Assembly (NCBI GenBank): GCA_963932145.1
Contig: OZ010595.1
Location: 79,043,252 to 79,107,251, forward strand
Length of the DNA: 64,000 nt
From: Acanthosepion lycidas
Taxonomy: Eukaryota; Mollusca; Cephalopoda; Sepiida; Sepiidae
Direction: 5' to 3'
Position 1 is the stretch's first letter, and each line of letters starts with the position of its first letter. The translations under genes were made by a program, and so were the position numbers. Below, one piece after another: positions 36,891 through 48,554 of the stretch. A model generated the notes under the pieces. It saw only the letters and a program-made list of their open reading frames with translations, was not told the origin of the DNA and searched no databases.

Positions 36891-37902
36891 GAAAACCCAT
36901 AATGAGCTTATTCAGTCATTAACTTATGAGTTAAATTTAAGATTTATCAGAAAAGTAAAATAAGAAACTGTAAAATTTCCACGTGTTTTTCTGCTACTAC
37001 TAATAATAATAATACTAATAATAATGAAAATAAGAATAAGAAGAAGTAGAAGAAGAATTAGAATATTTGAATAATGGGATTTTATAATCATCTTTAAGCT
37101 GTACAATATTGGATGTTGCAACTGGTAACTGAGGATGAAAACAAGTTAAACGCTTTATTCGGTATCAAAAAATGTCTATAAATATACAAGAAAATTCAGC
37201 TTAAATCTGCAAAATAAAGCTGAAGTACAGGGTGTCCAGTAAAAAAGCGTTAAATTCCGAAAGATGTGAGACAACCGTTGAAAACTGGTGACGACAGAAC
37301 CTGTGTGAGAAATTCAGGAAGAATTTCTACGCATTTCATCAATCCCCATGTTGGATGCTGTTTGAAAAAAAAAAAGTACGATTATTTGACGCTCAAAATT
37401 AGTGAATTGTTTAGCAATACAAGAACAGAACGAAAAACGAAATTTGTCTGCAAATAACCGTTAAATGACGAGTCACCTGATTGAGCAGCAATTAATCAAT
37501 CAGAGTTAAGTAATTACGCCAGAGTCGAGTCGAATGATTATTCAGGGAATTTATTCAAGTTTATTCAAGGTCAATTATTCCTACAAGATAGAACAGTGAT
37601 AATTAATTTGCCGCGTTTTTACTGGGAACTCTGGAGATACAACTGCGGCAAACTTAGCAAACAATCCGAAATAGGAAGCGAAAATGCGAAGCCAAAAGCA
37701 AACTGACAAAAGCTAGAGCCAAAGGCCAGTGTTTTCCGAAGCAAAATTGCTGATATAGATCAATCTGCAACCCACTATTTGCTAATGAGTTCGTGGTGTA
37801 AGGGGTGAGACTAAAGACCAATCCAAGCAAATCGACAGAAAATTATTATCAAAGACAGAAAAGATAATGTTGGTACATAAGTGCAGACAGTAACAAAAAT
37901 AT

Positions 37903-37905
<3 letters not shown>
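36891..37905. other. Spacer; one transposon-end-like motif
   Basis: ACAGGGTGTCCAGTAAAAAA at 37,228 resembles the end of a DNA transposon, but no partner end was found. Otherwise nothing recognised. Confidence 0.35.

Positions 37906-37907
<2 letters not shown>

Positions 37908-37938
<31 letters not shown>
37908..37938. repeat. (TA)n array
   Basis: About 15 TA units. Confidence 0.93.
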
Positions 37939-37940
<2 letters not shown>

Positions 37941-38034
37941 ACAGCAACCTTTCCCTTAAACTTGTTTCGTTAAATATGATGGGCAAGGAGCATTTTCTTA
38001 ATTTTTCGTTTATTTTTTCCAGGAGGAGGACGCA

Positions 38035-38156
38035 TATTTTCTATGAAAACTTCTCGCACATTCAGGCCGGTAAATGTTGTTAATACTGTTTATTATAAAC
38101 AGAATATTCACTTAAATATTTGTATCTATAAAAAGATCGTATAAACATAAAAATGT

Positions 38157-38214
<58 letters not shown>
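38035..38214 (+). mobile_element. SINE family A, 3' portion, with (TA)n tail
   Basis: CACATTCAGGCCGGTAAATG, GTTTATTATAAACAGAATA and ATAAACATAAAAATGTCTTA match the 3' half of 5,336-5,680. (TA)n starts immediately after (38,158-38,214). The tRNA-like head is missing. Confidence 0.75.
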
Positions 38215-38216
<2 letters not shown>

Positions 38217-38310
38217 ACCGATGCAATGAGAACGAACGTAATATATAAATTTTAACATTCACAGCATTAATCCAAAAGAGGTCCCGATGCAGATAGTAGA
38301 GCAATAAGTA

Positions 38311-38411
38311 TTAGGTTGGTGCAAAAATAATGACGGAATAATGTCGTTTTTTGACGTTTAAAAATACGTGAAAAACGACATTATTACGTCATTATTTTTG
38401 CACCAACCTAA
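38311..38411. mobile_element. Mariner-derived palindromic MITE, copy 3 (101 bp)
   Basis: TTAGGTTGGTGCAAAAATAA at the left with its complement at the right. TA is present on the left only. Confidence 0.93.
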
Positions 38412-38589
38412 TTTTTATTATAAATTAAAATTAAGTTCATCTTTGTAGTGAGTAAACATTTTTTTTATTGGTACAGATTTCTTAATTCTATCTAAGCTTT
38501 TGACTTACATAATCAAAGATGACAATTACATTACAATATATTTAACAATACACGTAATTATTGAAAAAAAAAGTTTGAACAAAGTAACT
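38412..38589. other. AT-rich spacer
   Basis: No supported feature. Confidence 0.4.
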
Positions 38590-39697
38590 AAAAACAATTT
38601 TTATTCTATCCCCTGCCAGCCGCAATGATGGAGAAAACATTACATCGAACCATCGTCAGTGTGACACGCTGCAAGAGCCACTCCATTTCGCGAGGCTCGT
38701 CCCTTAATTGGTACGCGATCGTACCAATCCTCCGAAGGAACGCCATCGGACGAGGGCCAATAACCCCAGAAGTCTCCACTACTACAGAAGTAAAAAAAAA
38801 AGTCTATCAGCAAGAGAAAAATATTTAACTAGTTTTTTTTTATCTCTGCCCCCCGGGCGACGGATCCCGGCTCAACCGCAGACCTGATCAGATTATCGGC
38901 TGACAATGTATCCGCACACCTCGCATCCAAAATAAACGACTTCCCCATGTTAAAAGGAAAAATGGTAATGCCATCCGGCCGCTTTCCATCAACACGGTCG
39001 AAGCCTACGGGTTCGATTTGGGAAGGGAACCCTGCTGCATCCAAACCTCTTCTGATGATGTCGTTTATTGCTGCATGCTGTTGGAAAGAAGCCGGTACTA
39101 CGACGGCAGTAGAGAGGATGAAACCAAACTCATCGATGGAAGCTCCACATCTGCATCTGTGATGCTCACATAATTTGAGTCCAAGACGGATCGCTACTCC
39201 GACAAGAGTTCACTCATCATCTAGAAGGGTACCGGTAGATGAAGAGAGCACTGCATTGAGCCAGGCGCCACTACTCGGTTTTGAAGTAGATAGTAAGTAG
39301 GCGAGGTGATGCTGATCCAGAGAGAGCCTCACATTAGTAAAATTGGCCTCGCATTTTATTTTATCCAAGCTAGTGGGATAGAAAGTAATTCTTGGGCCCA
39401 GACGTTGCAAGCTTGTTCGAAAGAACTACACGAGAAACACTGAGACGATCCACCGAGTATCTCATCAATGAATTCGTGACTGGACGAAAGTGAAGAAAGG
39501 TATGCTGTGTCGTCGAAATTAACGTTGCAAATTAGCTCCACGCATCTCTTAATTGTGATATCTATCTCATTCAAGAAATCCTGTTCGAGGTAGCAAGGGG
39601 CACTTCGGAGAGTGTAGAGGAAACTCGGTAGAGAAAAACTGTTCTTCAAGAGGAAGATGGCTGGGTGTGCATCAATTAGTTGCAATTTCTCAGTCAT
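38590..39697 (-). pseudogene. RLE-type LINE, RT C-terminus and endonuclease
   Basis: Minus-strand decayed frame. Order: EKLQLIDAHPAIFLLKNSF, LPSFLYTLRSAPCY, SGAWLNAVLSSSTGT, AIRLGLKLCEHHRCRCGAS (Cys/His cluster), DAAGFPSQIEPVGFDRVDGK, RPDGITIFPFNMGKSFILD (R-P-D...D signature), then ETSG and LLQRVT near the end. A restriction-like endonuclease retrotransposon distinct from the 29.8-35.1 kb family. Frames change several times. Confidence 0.78.
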
Positions 39698-39732
39698 TCT
39701 TGTGAGTAAATTCTTTATGTCTATATGATAAA

Positions 39733-39738
<6 letters not shown>

Positions 39739-39780
<42 letters not shown>
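39739..39780. repeat. (TA)n array
   Basis: About 21 TA units. Confidence 0.96.
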
Positions 39781-39784
<4 letters not shown>

Positions 39785-40640
39785 CAAAATTAAGTGAACA
39801 TTTATGGTAATATTTATAAGAATTTTTTGTTTTACCTTTATTAAACCAATTATAACCACTTTAAAAAATGTTTATCAAGCTGGAATAAAAATATTGATTA
39901 AAAATTGATTAAAACTTGTAAAAAAAAATAAGTGAACCTCACATTTAATATTTGGTGACTTCTCCCTTTGTGGTTAAAATGTGAACCAATCTTTTTCTAT
40001 ATTTTTAAAGATTTTCTGGCATAGTGAGTGCCGATTTTTGACCATTCTTCTTGGCAAAATTCTCACAATTGATCAATGTTACCTGGTTTTCTTGCATACA
40101 CTGCTTCCTTTCACTTGAATCACAGGTTTTAATTTTGGTTTCGATCAGCAACTTGATTAGGGCATTCCAAAATTTCTTTTTACAAATTCACAAACCATAA
40201 TACTGTTACCGCCATGTTCAATGGTTGGTATCAAATTCTTCTCTTCAAAAGTCGTATTAGAAGTTTGCCATATATACCAGCTGTTGTTCCTCCCCAAATC
40301 TCTACTTTGGTCTCGGTCTACGATAAAACATTTTGGCAGAAATTTTCTAGCTTATTAATATGAGCGTTGACATAGTAGAGGCAAGCATGCTTGTGTTATT
40401 TCGTAAGCAGTGGTTTTTCTAGACATTCTGCCATGAAGATCGGCATTGTCCAGATTTCGTTGCACCGTAGATGTATGCATATTGATTCCGACATTGGCCA
40501 GTGAGCATTGTAGACCCACAAAGGTCACATCAGGATTTTCCTGGGCCTTGCGAACTAGATGTCTACTTACTCCTGCAGTTATTTTTCGCGGAAGGCCACG
40601 TGATTCGGACACCGTCATACCAAAGGCCTTCCATTTAAAA
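39781..40640 (-). pseudogene. Tc1-like transposon relic
   Basis: Minus strand: SESRGLPRKITAGVSRHLV (GRPRK-like motif between the two DNA-binding domains), INMHTSTVQRNLDNADLHGR, then after stops WYIWQTSNTTFEEKNLIPTI and EHGGNSIMV, the block after the first catalytic Asp. The remainder of the catalytic core is deleted. TAAGTGAAC-like sequence at about 39,790 and 39,929 may be from an end. Confidence 0.75.
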
Positions 40641-40848
40641 TTATTTGTTGCTCGGTGGAGAAGTACACTCTTAATCGTATTGATAGCTTATTATAGACTT
40701 CTCTTCATTTCAACTATGCGATCTTTTTGAAGACTGGGGTGTTTTTTTGATCTTTGCTTATATGGAGTAATGGATAGAGACTTGGATTGAGGAATCGGAG
40801 AGCCGAGTTCGAATTCCATTCGAATCCATTACATTCACTTACGTGCTA

Positions 40849-42120
40849 TTAGGTTGGTGAAAAAATAATGTCGTTTTTGACGTTCAACTTCAAAAGATCA
40901 TAACTCATTTCATAATAAACTTTATTAATCGAAATAAGAACCATTAGAATCGACACATTTTTGCCAACGAGAAACAAGTTTATTTATCCCATTAGCATAG
41001 AAATCCGGAGTTCTGGAAGCGATGAAGTCATTGAAGGCCGATTCGGCATCATCTCGGTTTTGGAAGCATTTTTCGCGCAGGAAGTTGTCGAGATGCTTGA
41101 AAAAGTGATAATCGGTGGGCGAGAGGTCCGGTGAATATGCCGGATGAGGCAGAGTCTCGTAGCCCAATTTGTTCAGCTTCTGCAGGGTCAGTTGAGCAAC
41201 ATGCGGGCGAGCGTTGTCATGGAGGAGAATTGATCCCTTCATATTGACCAATCTCGGGCACATACGTTGCATTTCGTCAATTTGTCGCCAGTACTTCTCC
41301 GCCGTAATCGTTTCGCCCGGATTCAAGAAACTGTGATGGATGAGACTGGCCGCAGACCACCAAACAGTCACCATAACCTTTTTTTGGTGCAATTTCGGCT
41401 TCGGGAAGCGTTGTGGAGCTTCTCCGGCATCCTACCACTGTGCCGAACCTCGCCGGTTGTCGTAGAGGATCCACTTCTCATCACACGTCACAATCCGCTC
41501 GAGAAATGGGTCGTTTTTGTTGCGCAGAAGGAGCGTAGAAGACACCTCAAAACGACGATTTTTTGATTATCGTTCAATTCATGCGGCACACATTTATCCA
41601 ACTTTTTTGACTTCCCTATTTGCTTTAAATGGCGAACGACTGTTGAGTGGTCAACCTCGAGTTCAACAGCAACTTCTCGTGTGCTTTTGCGAGGATCGGC
41701 TTCAATTAAGGCTTTCAAATGTTCGTTATCAACCGCAGTCGGCCGGCCGCGACCGTCTTCATCTTCGAGGCTCTCGTCACCATTGCGAAATTTCTTGAAC
41801 CATCGTTGTGCCACACGTTCGTTAGTTGTTCCTGGGCCAAACGCATCATTGATATCACGAGCTGTCTCGGCAGCTTTTCGGCCTAGTTTGAACTGGAACA
41901 AGAAAATCGTGCGGATTTGAATTTTGTCCATGGTGTCGAAAAGCCTGCAAAAAAATCAATGAAGAGATTGAGAACGGGACCGAATAACACGATTCGATAG
42001 AGAGAAAAATGCGCTTCAAAATGATATATAACATGGCTATATATAGCAATGAATTAATTCAGAAATCATATTTAAAAGTAACATATGTTAGAAAACGAGA
42101 CTATTTTTGCACCATCCTAA
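40849..42120 (-). mobile_element. Mariner transposon, 1,272 bp, both ends present
   Basis: Ends TTAGGTTGGTGAAAAAATAA and, complemented, TTAGGATGGTGCAAAAATAG; TA on both sides (40,847-40,848 and 42,121-42,122). Full mariner length. Its first ~36 bp, including ATGTCGTTTTTGACGTT, match each arm of the MITEs at 7,528, 19,943, 38,311 and 53,975. The same end sequence is known from human Hsmar1/MADE1. Confidence 0.95.
40925..41931 (-). pseudogene. Mariner transposase (one frameshift, one stop)
   Basis: N-terminal 130 codons hold the paired helix-turn-helix region (TARDINDAFGPGT...AQRWFKKF, GRGRPTAVDNEHLK, STREVAVELEVDHSTVVRHL). One base is missing from an A run at about 41,562, shifting frame before RNKNDPFLERIVTCDEKWIL, which carries the first catalytic Asp (codon 41,480-41,482). 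A TAG at 41,432-41,434 replaces the usual codon after SAQW. Downstream the frame is intact to the end: SILLHDNARPHVA (second Asp) and SPDLSPTDYHFF (third Asp, exactly 34 residues later, the mariner D34D spacing). Only two lesions, so recently inactivated. Confidence 0.93.
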
Positions 42121-42473
42121 TAATACCCTTGGCAAAGGTGTGAATCCTCTTCTTCTCCCTCCAGCTATGGGTAAATAGCAGGACTGACTGGGTTCTATAG
42201 CCTTGGACGGCAACTGGTCTAGGACAAGGAAAACTCTGAATTCAAAAGCTGCGAAGGGTCGTCTCGGGACCTTGTGGCACGTAGTGCACCAGGTCTTTGT
42301 AATTGACCCTTCAGAAAGTGTGGATGGTCCTGCACGAAACCTTCACCACCATAATCAAATCTCATGTGCTATACATGCGGGTTGGGGACCGTTTGTGAAT
42401 TCCAAATTCCCATGAAACTCAAATATTGGAGTCAGCTCAACCAACTTCGGGTGAATGCCGTTACAAGAACATG

Positions 42474-42477
<4 letters not shown>

Positions 42478-42529
<52 letters not shown>
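42478..42529. repeat. (TA)n array
   Basis: About 26 TA units at the border of PLE-2. Confidence 0.96.
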
Positions 42530-42532
<3 letters not shown>

Positions 42533-42614
42533 GTTGGAGAGATGTGAGTTTGTGGCCCTGGGTTTCACGCTTTAGCGATCGTCAGACAAACTGATAATTT
42601 TTTAAAAAATTTGC

Positions 42615-43814
42615 GTTTATGTAGATTGCGTGTATTGGTGTTATTGTGGAAGTGGTGGGGGAAACTTCGTCGTTTTGTCATCGTACTAACGCAAACATCG
42701 ATGTATGCAGACACATATACATACTTGGTCGTCCGTCGGGACTCATACATATATAAACATATGTGGACAGTTTCCGATATGACATATGTATGTATACGGG
42801 TGGTGTTGTGTCTATACATACGCATTTGTATGTTGAAATTTAAAGATTGGAAGTGTGGCGAAAATATCTCGTGAATGTCTCGTGAATGTATACATGTCAT
42901 ATTTTTATTTTTCCACTGAATAATATTTCCTCACATGTATGTATATACGTGTGGCGGGGTTTGTGTAAAGTTATGATAGGTAAAAATTATTATTATTTAT
43001 AAATATTTTTAATTTTTAAAAAAATATTGGGGATTATATGTTATATTTAAAGCTGGTTATTTGTTTGTTTTTGATGACTGTGTATATGTAACAGGTAGAA
43101 ATGTGTAATCCTTATTGGTTATTTTGTATGGTGATGTTTCATATTTAATATGCTGGGTGAGAGGTTAGTTTAATTTAATAATTATAGCAGGTCTATATGA
43201 TATGATGTGATAGTAATGCTGCAAGGGATTGTAGACAATGTTAATATAATTAGCTAATAGTTATTGTAAATTGGTAGAAATTGTAAATTGGTAGAAACGA
43301 TTAGTAACGGTGGTGGGAGAATGTTAAAACCATGAATATAGTTATAGTGGTGGTAGCTTGAACTAAAAAGTGGTTGTTGGTCTTTTATTTTATTTTGTTA
43401 TATGTATTAATTTATTTTGGTATAAATCCTGATAATAGGTATTCTGTGTAAAATTATGGTAGTTGAAGATTGCTATAATTATTCATTTTTAATTTACAAA
43501 AATATTATTGTTTTTATATTAAAGCTGGTTATTTCCTTGTTTTTTTATGACTGTGTATATGTGACTGGTTGAAATTTCAGTTTGTAATCCTTATTGGTTA
43601 TTTTTATGGTGGTATTAAATATGCTGGGAGAGGGGGTAGTTTACGTTAATAATTATGGTAGGATTATATGGTAATGTTAGATGCGGTGTGATAGTAATAT
43701 GTAAGGGGTTGGTGGCAGTAATAATATAAGTGATTAATATTTATTGTAAATTGTTAGTAGTGATTAGTAATGTTGGTGGGAGAATAATAAAAAAACCTAT
43801 AAATGTAATTATTC
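42615..43814 (-). repeat. PLE-2 left arm (inverted pseudo-LTR)
   Basis: Reverse complement of 45,448-46,639 with very few differences over the first 350 bp. Contains two tandem units of about 450 bp, recognisable by GACTGTGTATATGT, AATCCTTATTGGTTATTTT, ATATGCTGGG and GGTGGGAGAAT. ATATTTTGGTTGGA-type sequence outside both arms (42,530 and about 46,655) suggests the true end, with about 75 bp extra on the left. Confidence 0.88.
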
Positions 43815-43828
43815 TGGTAATTATTGCC

Positions 43829-45080
43829 GCAAATCCCTGCTGTTCCACAACAATGAACCATGGGCAAAGAAACAAAACTACAACCTGTTTGACGTAACAA
43901 TGGGTAACTACGATGGTTCATAATATGCGAATTAGTAGGCATACTCATCCTATTATACCTGGCTAGAATCCTGGAGAGAAAGGGCACAGGATTATACAGA
44001 GATGACAGTCTTATCTTAATAAGGGAATCCAATGTCCCCAAAGTAGACAAATTCAGGAAGAAAATAGTGAACGTCCTACAAATATTGGATTCAAAGTAGA
44101 GATAAATACAGGCACAACAATAGTAAACTTTCTTTGATGTCACTCTTAACCTGATCAACAACACATATGAACCATACAAGAAGGAAAATGACACCCCAAC
44201 TTACGTACACACATCCTCCAACCATCCACCTTCTATCATCAAGCAAATACCAAAATCAATCAGCCATAGACTATCTGAGAACTCATCTAACATACACATT
44301 TTCAATAGCAAAAAAGCACCATACAACGAAGTGCTAAAAGCAAGTGGTTACATACAACAACTACACTATATACCTCCACAGTCAAAACACAAAAACAGAA
44401 AGAGAAACATTATCTGGTTTAATCCATCATATAACAAAACCGTTAAAACGAACATAGGCAAAATGTTCCTAAACTTAATAGAGAAACACTTCACTGAAGG
44501 AAACAAATTATCAAAAATATTTAACAAAAATAACGTAAAGATCAGTTACAGCTGCACAAAAAGCATAACAGAAATAATCAAAAGCCACAACAAAAAAATG
44601 ACAACATACAAAAATGAAACCAAGGATCCAATATGCAACTGCAGAAACAGAACATGTCCACTCCAGGGAAATCGCCAACTTACGAACACAATATACAAGG
44701 CCAAGGTAAGTGCAAACAACAACATAATGCACTACATCGGTGCCACCGAAGGTCCATTCAAGATGAGGAATAACAATCACAACCTTTCATTCACCAACAG
44801 GAAATATTCGGACAGCACAACACTTTCTACATACATATGGCAGCAAAAAGAAAAAAATATCACACCAACAATAAGTTGGGAAATATTGAAAAAAGCCCCT
44901 GCCTACAGCAACATTACAAAAAATGCCTACACGAAAAAGCAGCAATAATATCACACAAACCGCAAAAGAACTTACTAAACAAAAAACAATCTCCAAATGT
45001 AGGCATGAGAACAAGTACCTATTATCTGAATTCATACCAAACGGATAAAATAGACAAACCACCAAAAATCACAATTTAAT
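43829..45080 (+). pseudogene. Penelope-like element, RT end and GIY-YIG endonuclease (PLE-2)
   Basis: Starts with the RT block LLFHNNEPWAKK, then NLFDVTMGNYDGS, with stops. LYRDDS follows, then after a one-base slip at about 44,131 LNLINNTYEPYKKENDTPTY and the thumb/linker IIKQIPKSISHRLSENSSN. The 44,331-44,948 part is open: ICNCRNRTCPLQGNRQL (Cys cluster seen in some PLE clades), TIYKAKV with HYIGATEGPFKMRNNNH (GIY-YIG core), FTNRKYSDSTTLSTYIW and WEILKKAPAY. A 5'-truncated, mutated copy, of a different clade from PLE-1 because that one lacks the Cys cluster. Confidence 0.88.
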
Positions 45081-45084
45081 TTCA

Positions 45085-45447
45085 AGATACCATCAAAATA
45101 ATTGCACCTATCATTATTATCATTGCACCACCATTAGTAATCACTTTTACCACTTTACAATAACTATTAACTAATAATATTACCATTACCACCAACACCC
45201 AGCACCATCACTCACACATCACACCTACTATTAACATATAAATCCACTACAATCATTAACGTATAATATTACTCTCCCAGCATATTTAACACCTTAAAAC
45301 AATAAGATCAGATATAATTTCCATATATAACCATGAGAATAAACACCCATTACCAGGGTTCATAATAAATAAAAATAAACAAATAAATATAGAATATAAA
45401 ATAAAATAAAACACCAACAACCACTCTTTAGTTCAAGCTAGCCCCAC
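45085..45447 (+). repeat. PLE-2 extra tandem unit on the 3' side
   Basis: A third, more diverged unit in the right-arm orientation (CTCTCCCAGCATATTTAACA, CAACAACCACTCTTTAGTTC), so the right side has three units and the left has two. Confidence 0.75.
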
Positions 45448-46639
45448 AATAATTACATTTATAGGTTTTTATTTTTCTCCCACCAACATTACTAATCACT
45501 ACTAACAATTTACAATAAATATTAATCACTTATATTATTACTGCCACCAACCCCCTTACACATTACTATCACACCACATCTATCATTACCATATAATCCT
45601 GCCATAATTATTAACGTAAACTACCCCCTCTCCCAGCATATTTAATACCACCATAAAAATAACCAATATGGATTACCAACTGAAATTTCTACCAGCCACA
45701 TATACACAGTCATAAAAAACAAGGAAATAACCAGCTTTAATATAATAACAATAATATTTTTGTAAATTAAAAATTAAAAATTATAGCAATCTTCAACTAC
45801 CATAATTTTACACAGAATACCTATTATCAGGATTTAAACCAAAATAAATTAATACATATAACAAAATAAAATAAAACATCAACAACCACTTTTTAGTTCA
45901 AGCTACCACCACTATAACTACATTCATGGTTCTATCATTCTCCCACCACCGTTACTAATCGTTTCTACCAATTTACAATTTCTACCAATTTACAATAACT
46001 ATTAGCTAATTATATTAACATTGTCTACAATCCCTTGCAGCATTACTATCACATCATATCATATAGACCTGCTATAATTATTAAATTAAACTACCCTCTC
46101 ACCCAGCATATTAAATATGAAACATCACCATACAAAATAACCAATAAGGATTACACATTTCTACCTGTTACATATACACAGTCATCAAAAACAAACAAAT
46201 AACCAGCTTTAAATATAACAAATAAAAGCCCATTTCTTTTCAAAAATTTAAAAATAAATATAAATAATAATAATTTTTACCTATCATAATTTTACACAAA
46301 CCCCACCACACGTATACATGAGAGGAAATATTATTCAGCGGAAAAATAAATATATGATATGTATACATTCACGAGACATTCACGAGATATTTTCGCCACA
46401 CTTCCAATCTTTAAATTTCAACATACAAATGCGTATGTATAGACACAACACCACCCGTATACATACATATGTCATATCCGAAACTGCCCACATATGTTTA
46501 TATATGTATGAGTCCCGACGGCCGACCAAGTATGTATATGTGTCTGCATACATCGATGTTTGCGTTAGTACGATGACAAAACGACGAAGTTTCCCCCACC
46601 ACTTCCACAATAACACCAATACACGCAATCTACATAAAC
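45448..46639 (+). repeat. PLE-2 right arm (pseudo-LTR)
   Basis: Mate of the left arm. Two tandem units, then a unique outer 350 bp with CACGAGATATTTTCGCCACA and, at 46,510, GAGTCCCGACGG, a stem-II-like hairpin (see findings). The 114-codon frame in this arm exists in mirror image in the left arm and is not evidence of a gene. Confidence 0.88.
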
Positions 46640-46739
46640 CCAAATCCAACCAAATATGTTAGCTCTATCTATGATATTGAGCGCTTTCTAATACGTGCCA
46701 CGCATATAATATATAAATAATTATACATATATATATTTA

Positions 46740-46800
46740 TTTATATTTATATACACACACTTTTTACACACACACATAGACAGGCAGACACACACACACA

Positions 46801-46845
<45 letters not shown>

Positions 46846-47034
46846 TGTCTCTAATTGTACAATTTTGAAGACACAATGAGGTATATTTTTTGACTGCTGT
46901 TTATACAGCTTACCAAAAAAAAAAAAATGAACATGTGATTATGATTTTTACATGTGCACAAAAAAATATTTGCATTGTCAACAAGGTAAAAAATACTGAG
47001 TATAAATATAAGTGTTCACTTACATTTGCATATC

Positions 47035-47071
<37 letters not shown>
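46740..47071. repeat. Microsatellite cluster (CA, TA)
   Basis: (CA)n near 46,768-46,801, (TA)n at 46,804-46,842 and 47,036-47,071. Confidence 0.93.
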
Positions 47072-47073
<2 letters not shown>

Positions 47074-47079
47074 GAATAA

Positions 47080-48345
47080 AATAATTACTATATGTTCTTC
47101 AACGCTCGATTCTACTCGGAGTTTCATGAATATACCAATCTTCAGACACATATAAACATTGTCCGGCTTAAAAATTCTTTATTTATATGCTACCGGCAAA
47201 AAACAAATGAATACATAAATAATGAATAGATTATAATACAAAAGATAAGACAACGTTGGTAAAGATATCATGAATAAGTTCAAAATCCTGCCCACTGTTA
47301 TTATTCAAACGCCTTATAGCCGCGACGTTAAAAACAAAACAAATGGGTGACAAATCGTCCTAAAACTTGTGGGGAAACATCTAAAGTTTCCAACCCTAAG
47401 GAAATTATTTAACAGAAACAAACTAAACGTAAGCTGCGACCCAAAATATTGTAAGCAATATTAATAATAAAAGAAATTCTTAAATGATTAATTCAATTAC
47501 AAAAATAAAATTAAATGGCAAAAGAGAAGAATATATGCAACTGCCAATACAATAATACATATACCTTAAACGGTGGCTGTTTATCATGGCATACTGTTTA
47601 TAAAAATAGCATAAGATATAACAACTAAATAAAATACTGTTTTGACTCGACAAAAACAGAATGGAAACAAAGATTCTACAGACATACATTGAATCTGAAT
47701 AACGAAAAATCTAGAAAGAACACAGCTTTCTTAAAATACATTTGGCAGATAATAGATAGTAAAAGAGTAGCGAGAAATAATCATATAATGGTAAGTGAGA
47801 ATGATGTAATCTTTGTCCTTTGGAATAAAAATAACACTGCATAATGGATAATGCAAATTTATTGAATAAAAAACATGAATTAATCGTTACATGTCGACCT
47901 AAAAATAAATATCTGTTGAAAAATGTTGAGCCAGAATAAGTTCGGTAACTCACCATCTTATGTGTACGCTATATTTTATTTTGATTTTTTTCTTATTTTT
48001 ATTTTGTTTTTATGTTATTTTATTTTTCGTGTTTATCTTATCTGTTTTATTCTTAATTATTTTCAGTTTCATATTTCGATTTTATTGTTATTATTTTAGT
48101 TTTTATTTTAATTTTTTTTACTACTTATTGTTTATCGGCTCTTTTATGTTTCTTCACCTGAAAATGGACTATTCAAATAACTTGTTAGTACCCTCCAATT
48201 ACATATCTTTTAAGTCGAACAGTTTAAATTTGCTTTTTTTATCTTAATATATAAAGGCAAATTCTGTTATGTGTCATGTTTCGAGGATCAACCTTACATT
48301 GATGAGATGAAATAATTACCTCACCGATATGATGCATTATATAGT
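47080..48345. other. AT-rich spacer with a T-rich block
   Basis: 48,000-48,130 is strongly T-rich. The phenylalanine/leucine-rich frame there reflects composition. Confidence 0.5.
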
Positions 48346-48349
48346 TCAG

Positions 48350-48395
48350 AGGCCTTGCTGCCAGATGTAGTATATCGTCATAATAAGGGCGGGGG
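48350..48395 (+). repeat. Repeat family Z, tail only
   Basis: GAGGCCTTGCTGCCAGATGT then AGTATATCGTCATAATA matches the tail of the other Z copies. Confidence 0.6.
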
Positions 48396-48554
48396 AAAAA
48401 GAATGAAAATGTATGTGAGATAAAAGAATAAAAACAGAAACTTTCATTATGATATGATATTTAATCATTTCACCTCAAGCAAGGCAACAAAGTCAGTAAT
48501 ACGCAAGGATTTACTGATTGTTTTTCCAATTATTATGGAGCAAGATCAATAAAG

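Larger units (their letters stand above)
40755..42340 (+). mobile_element. SINE family B, split by mariner
   Basis: Left part 40,755-40,848 has a box-A-like TGGAGTAATGGATAGAGAC and box B AGTTCGAATTCC, then ATTACATTCACTTACGTGC. Right part resumes at 42,121 (AATACCCTTGGCAAAGG) and continues CTCCAGCTATGGGTAAATAG to about 42,340. The fragment at 20,425-20,545 is continuous across the mariner insertion point, so the mariner landed in this SINE. Confidence 0.7.

Noticed and set aside
46318..46662. 114-codon frame in the PLE-2 right arm
   Set aside because: Lies in the non-coding pseudo-LTR; its mirror copy is in the left arm and no PLE protein matches it.
47960..48247. 95-codon hydrophobic frame resembling a membrane protein
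   Set aside because: Composition of a T-rich tract (mostly Phe, Leu, Ile, Tyr).
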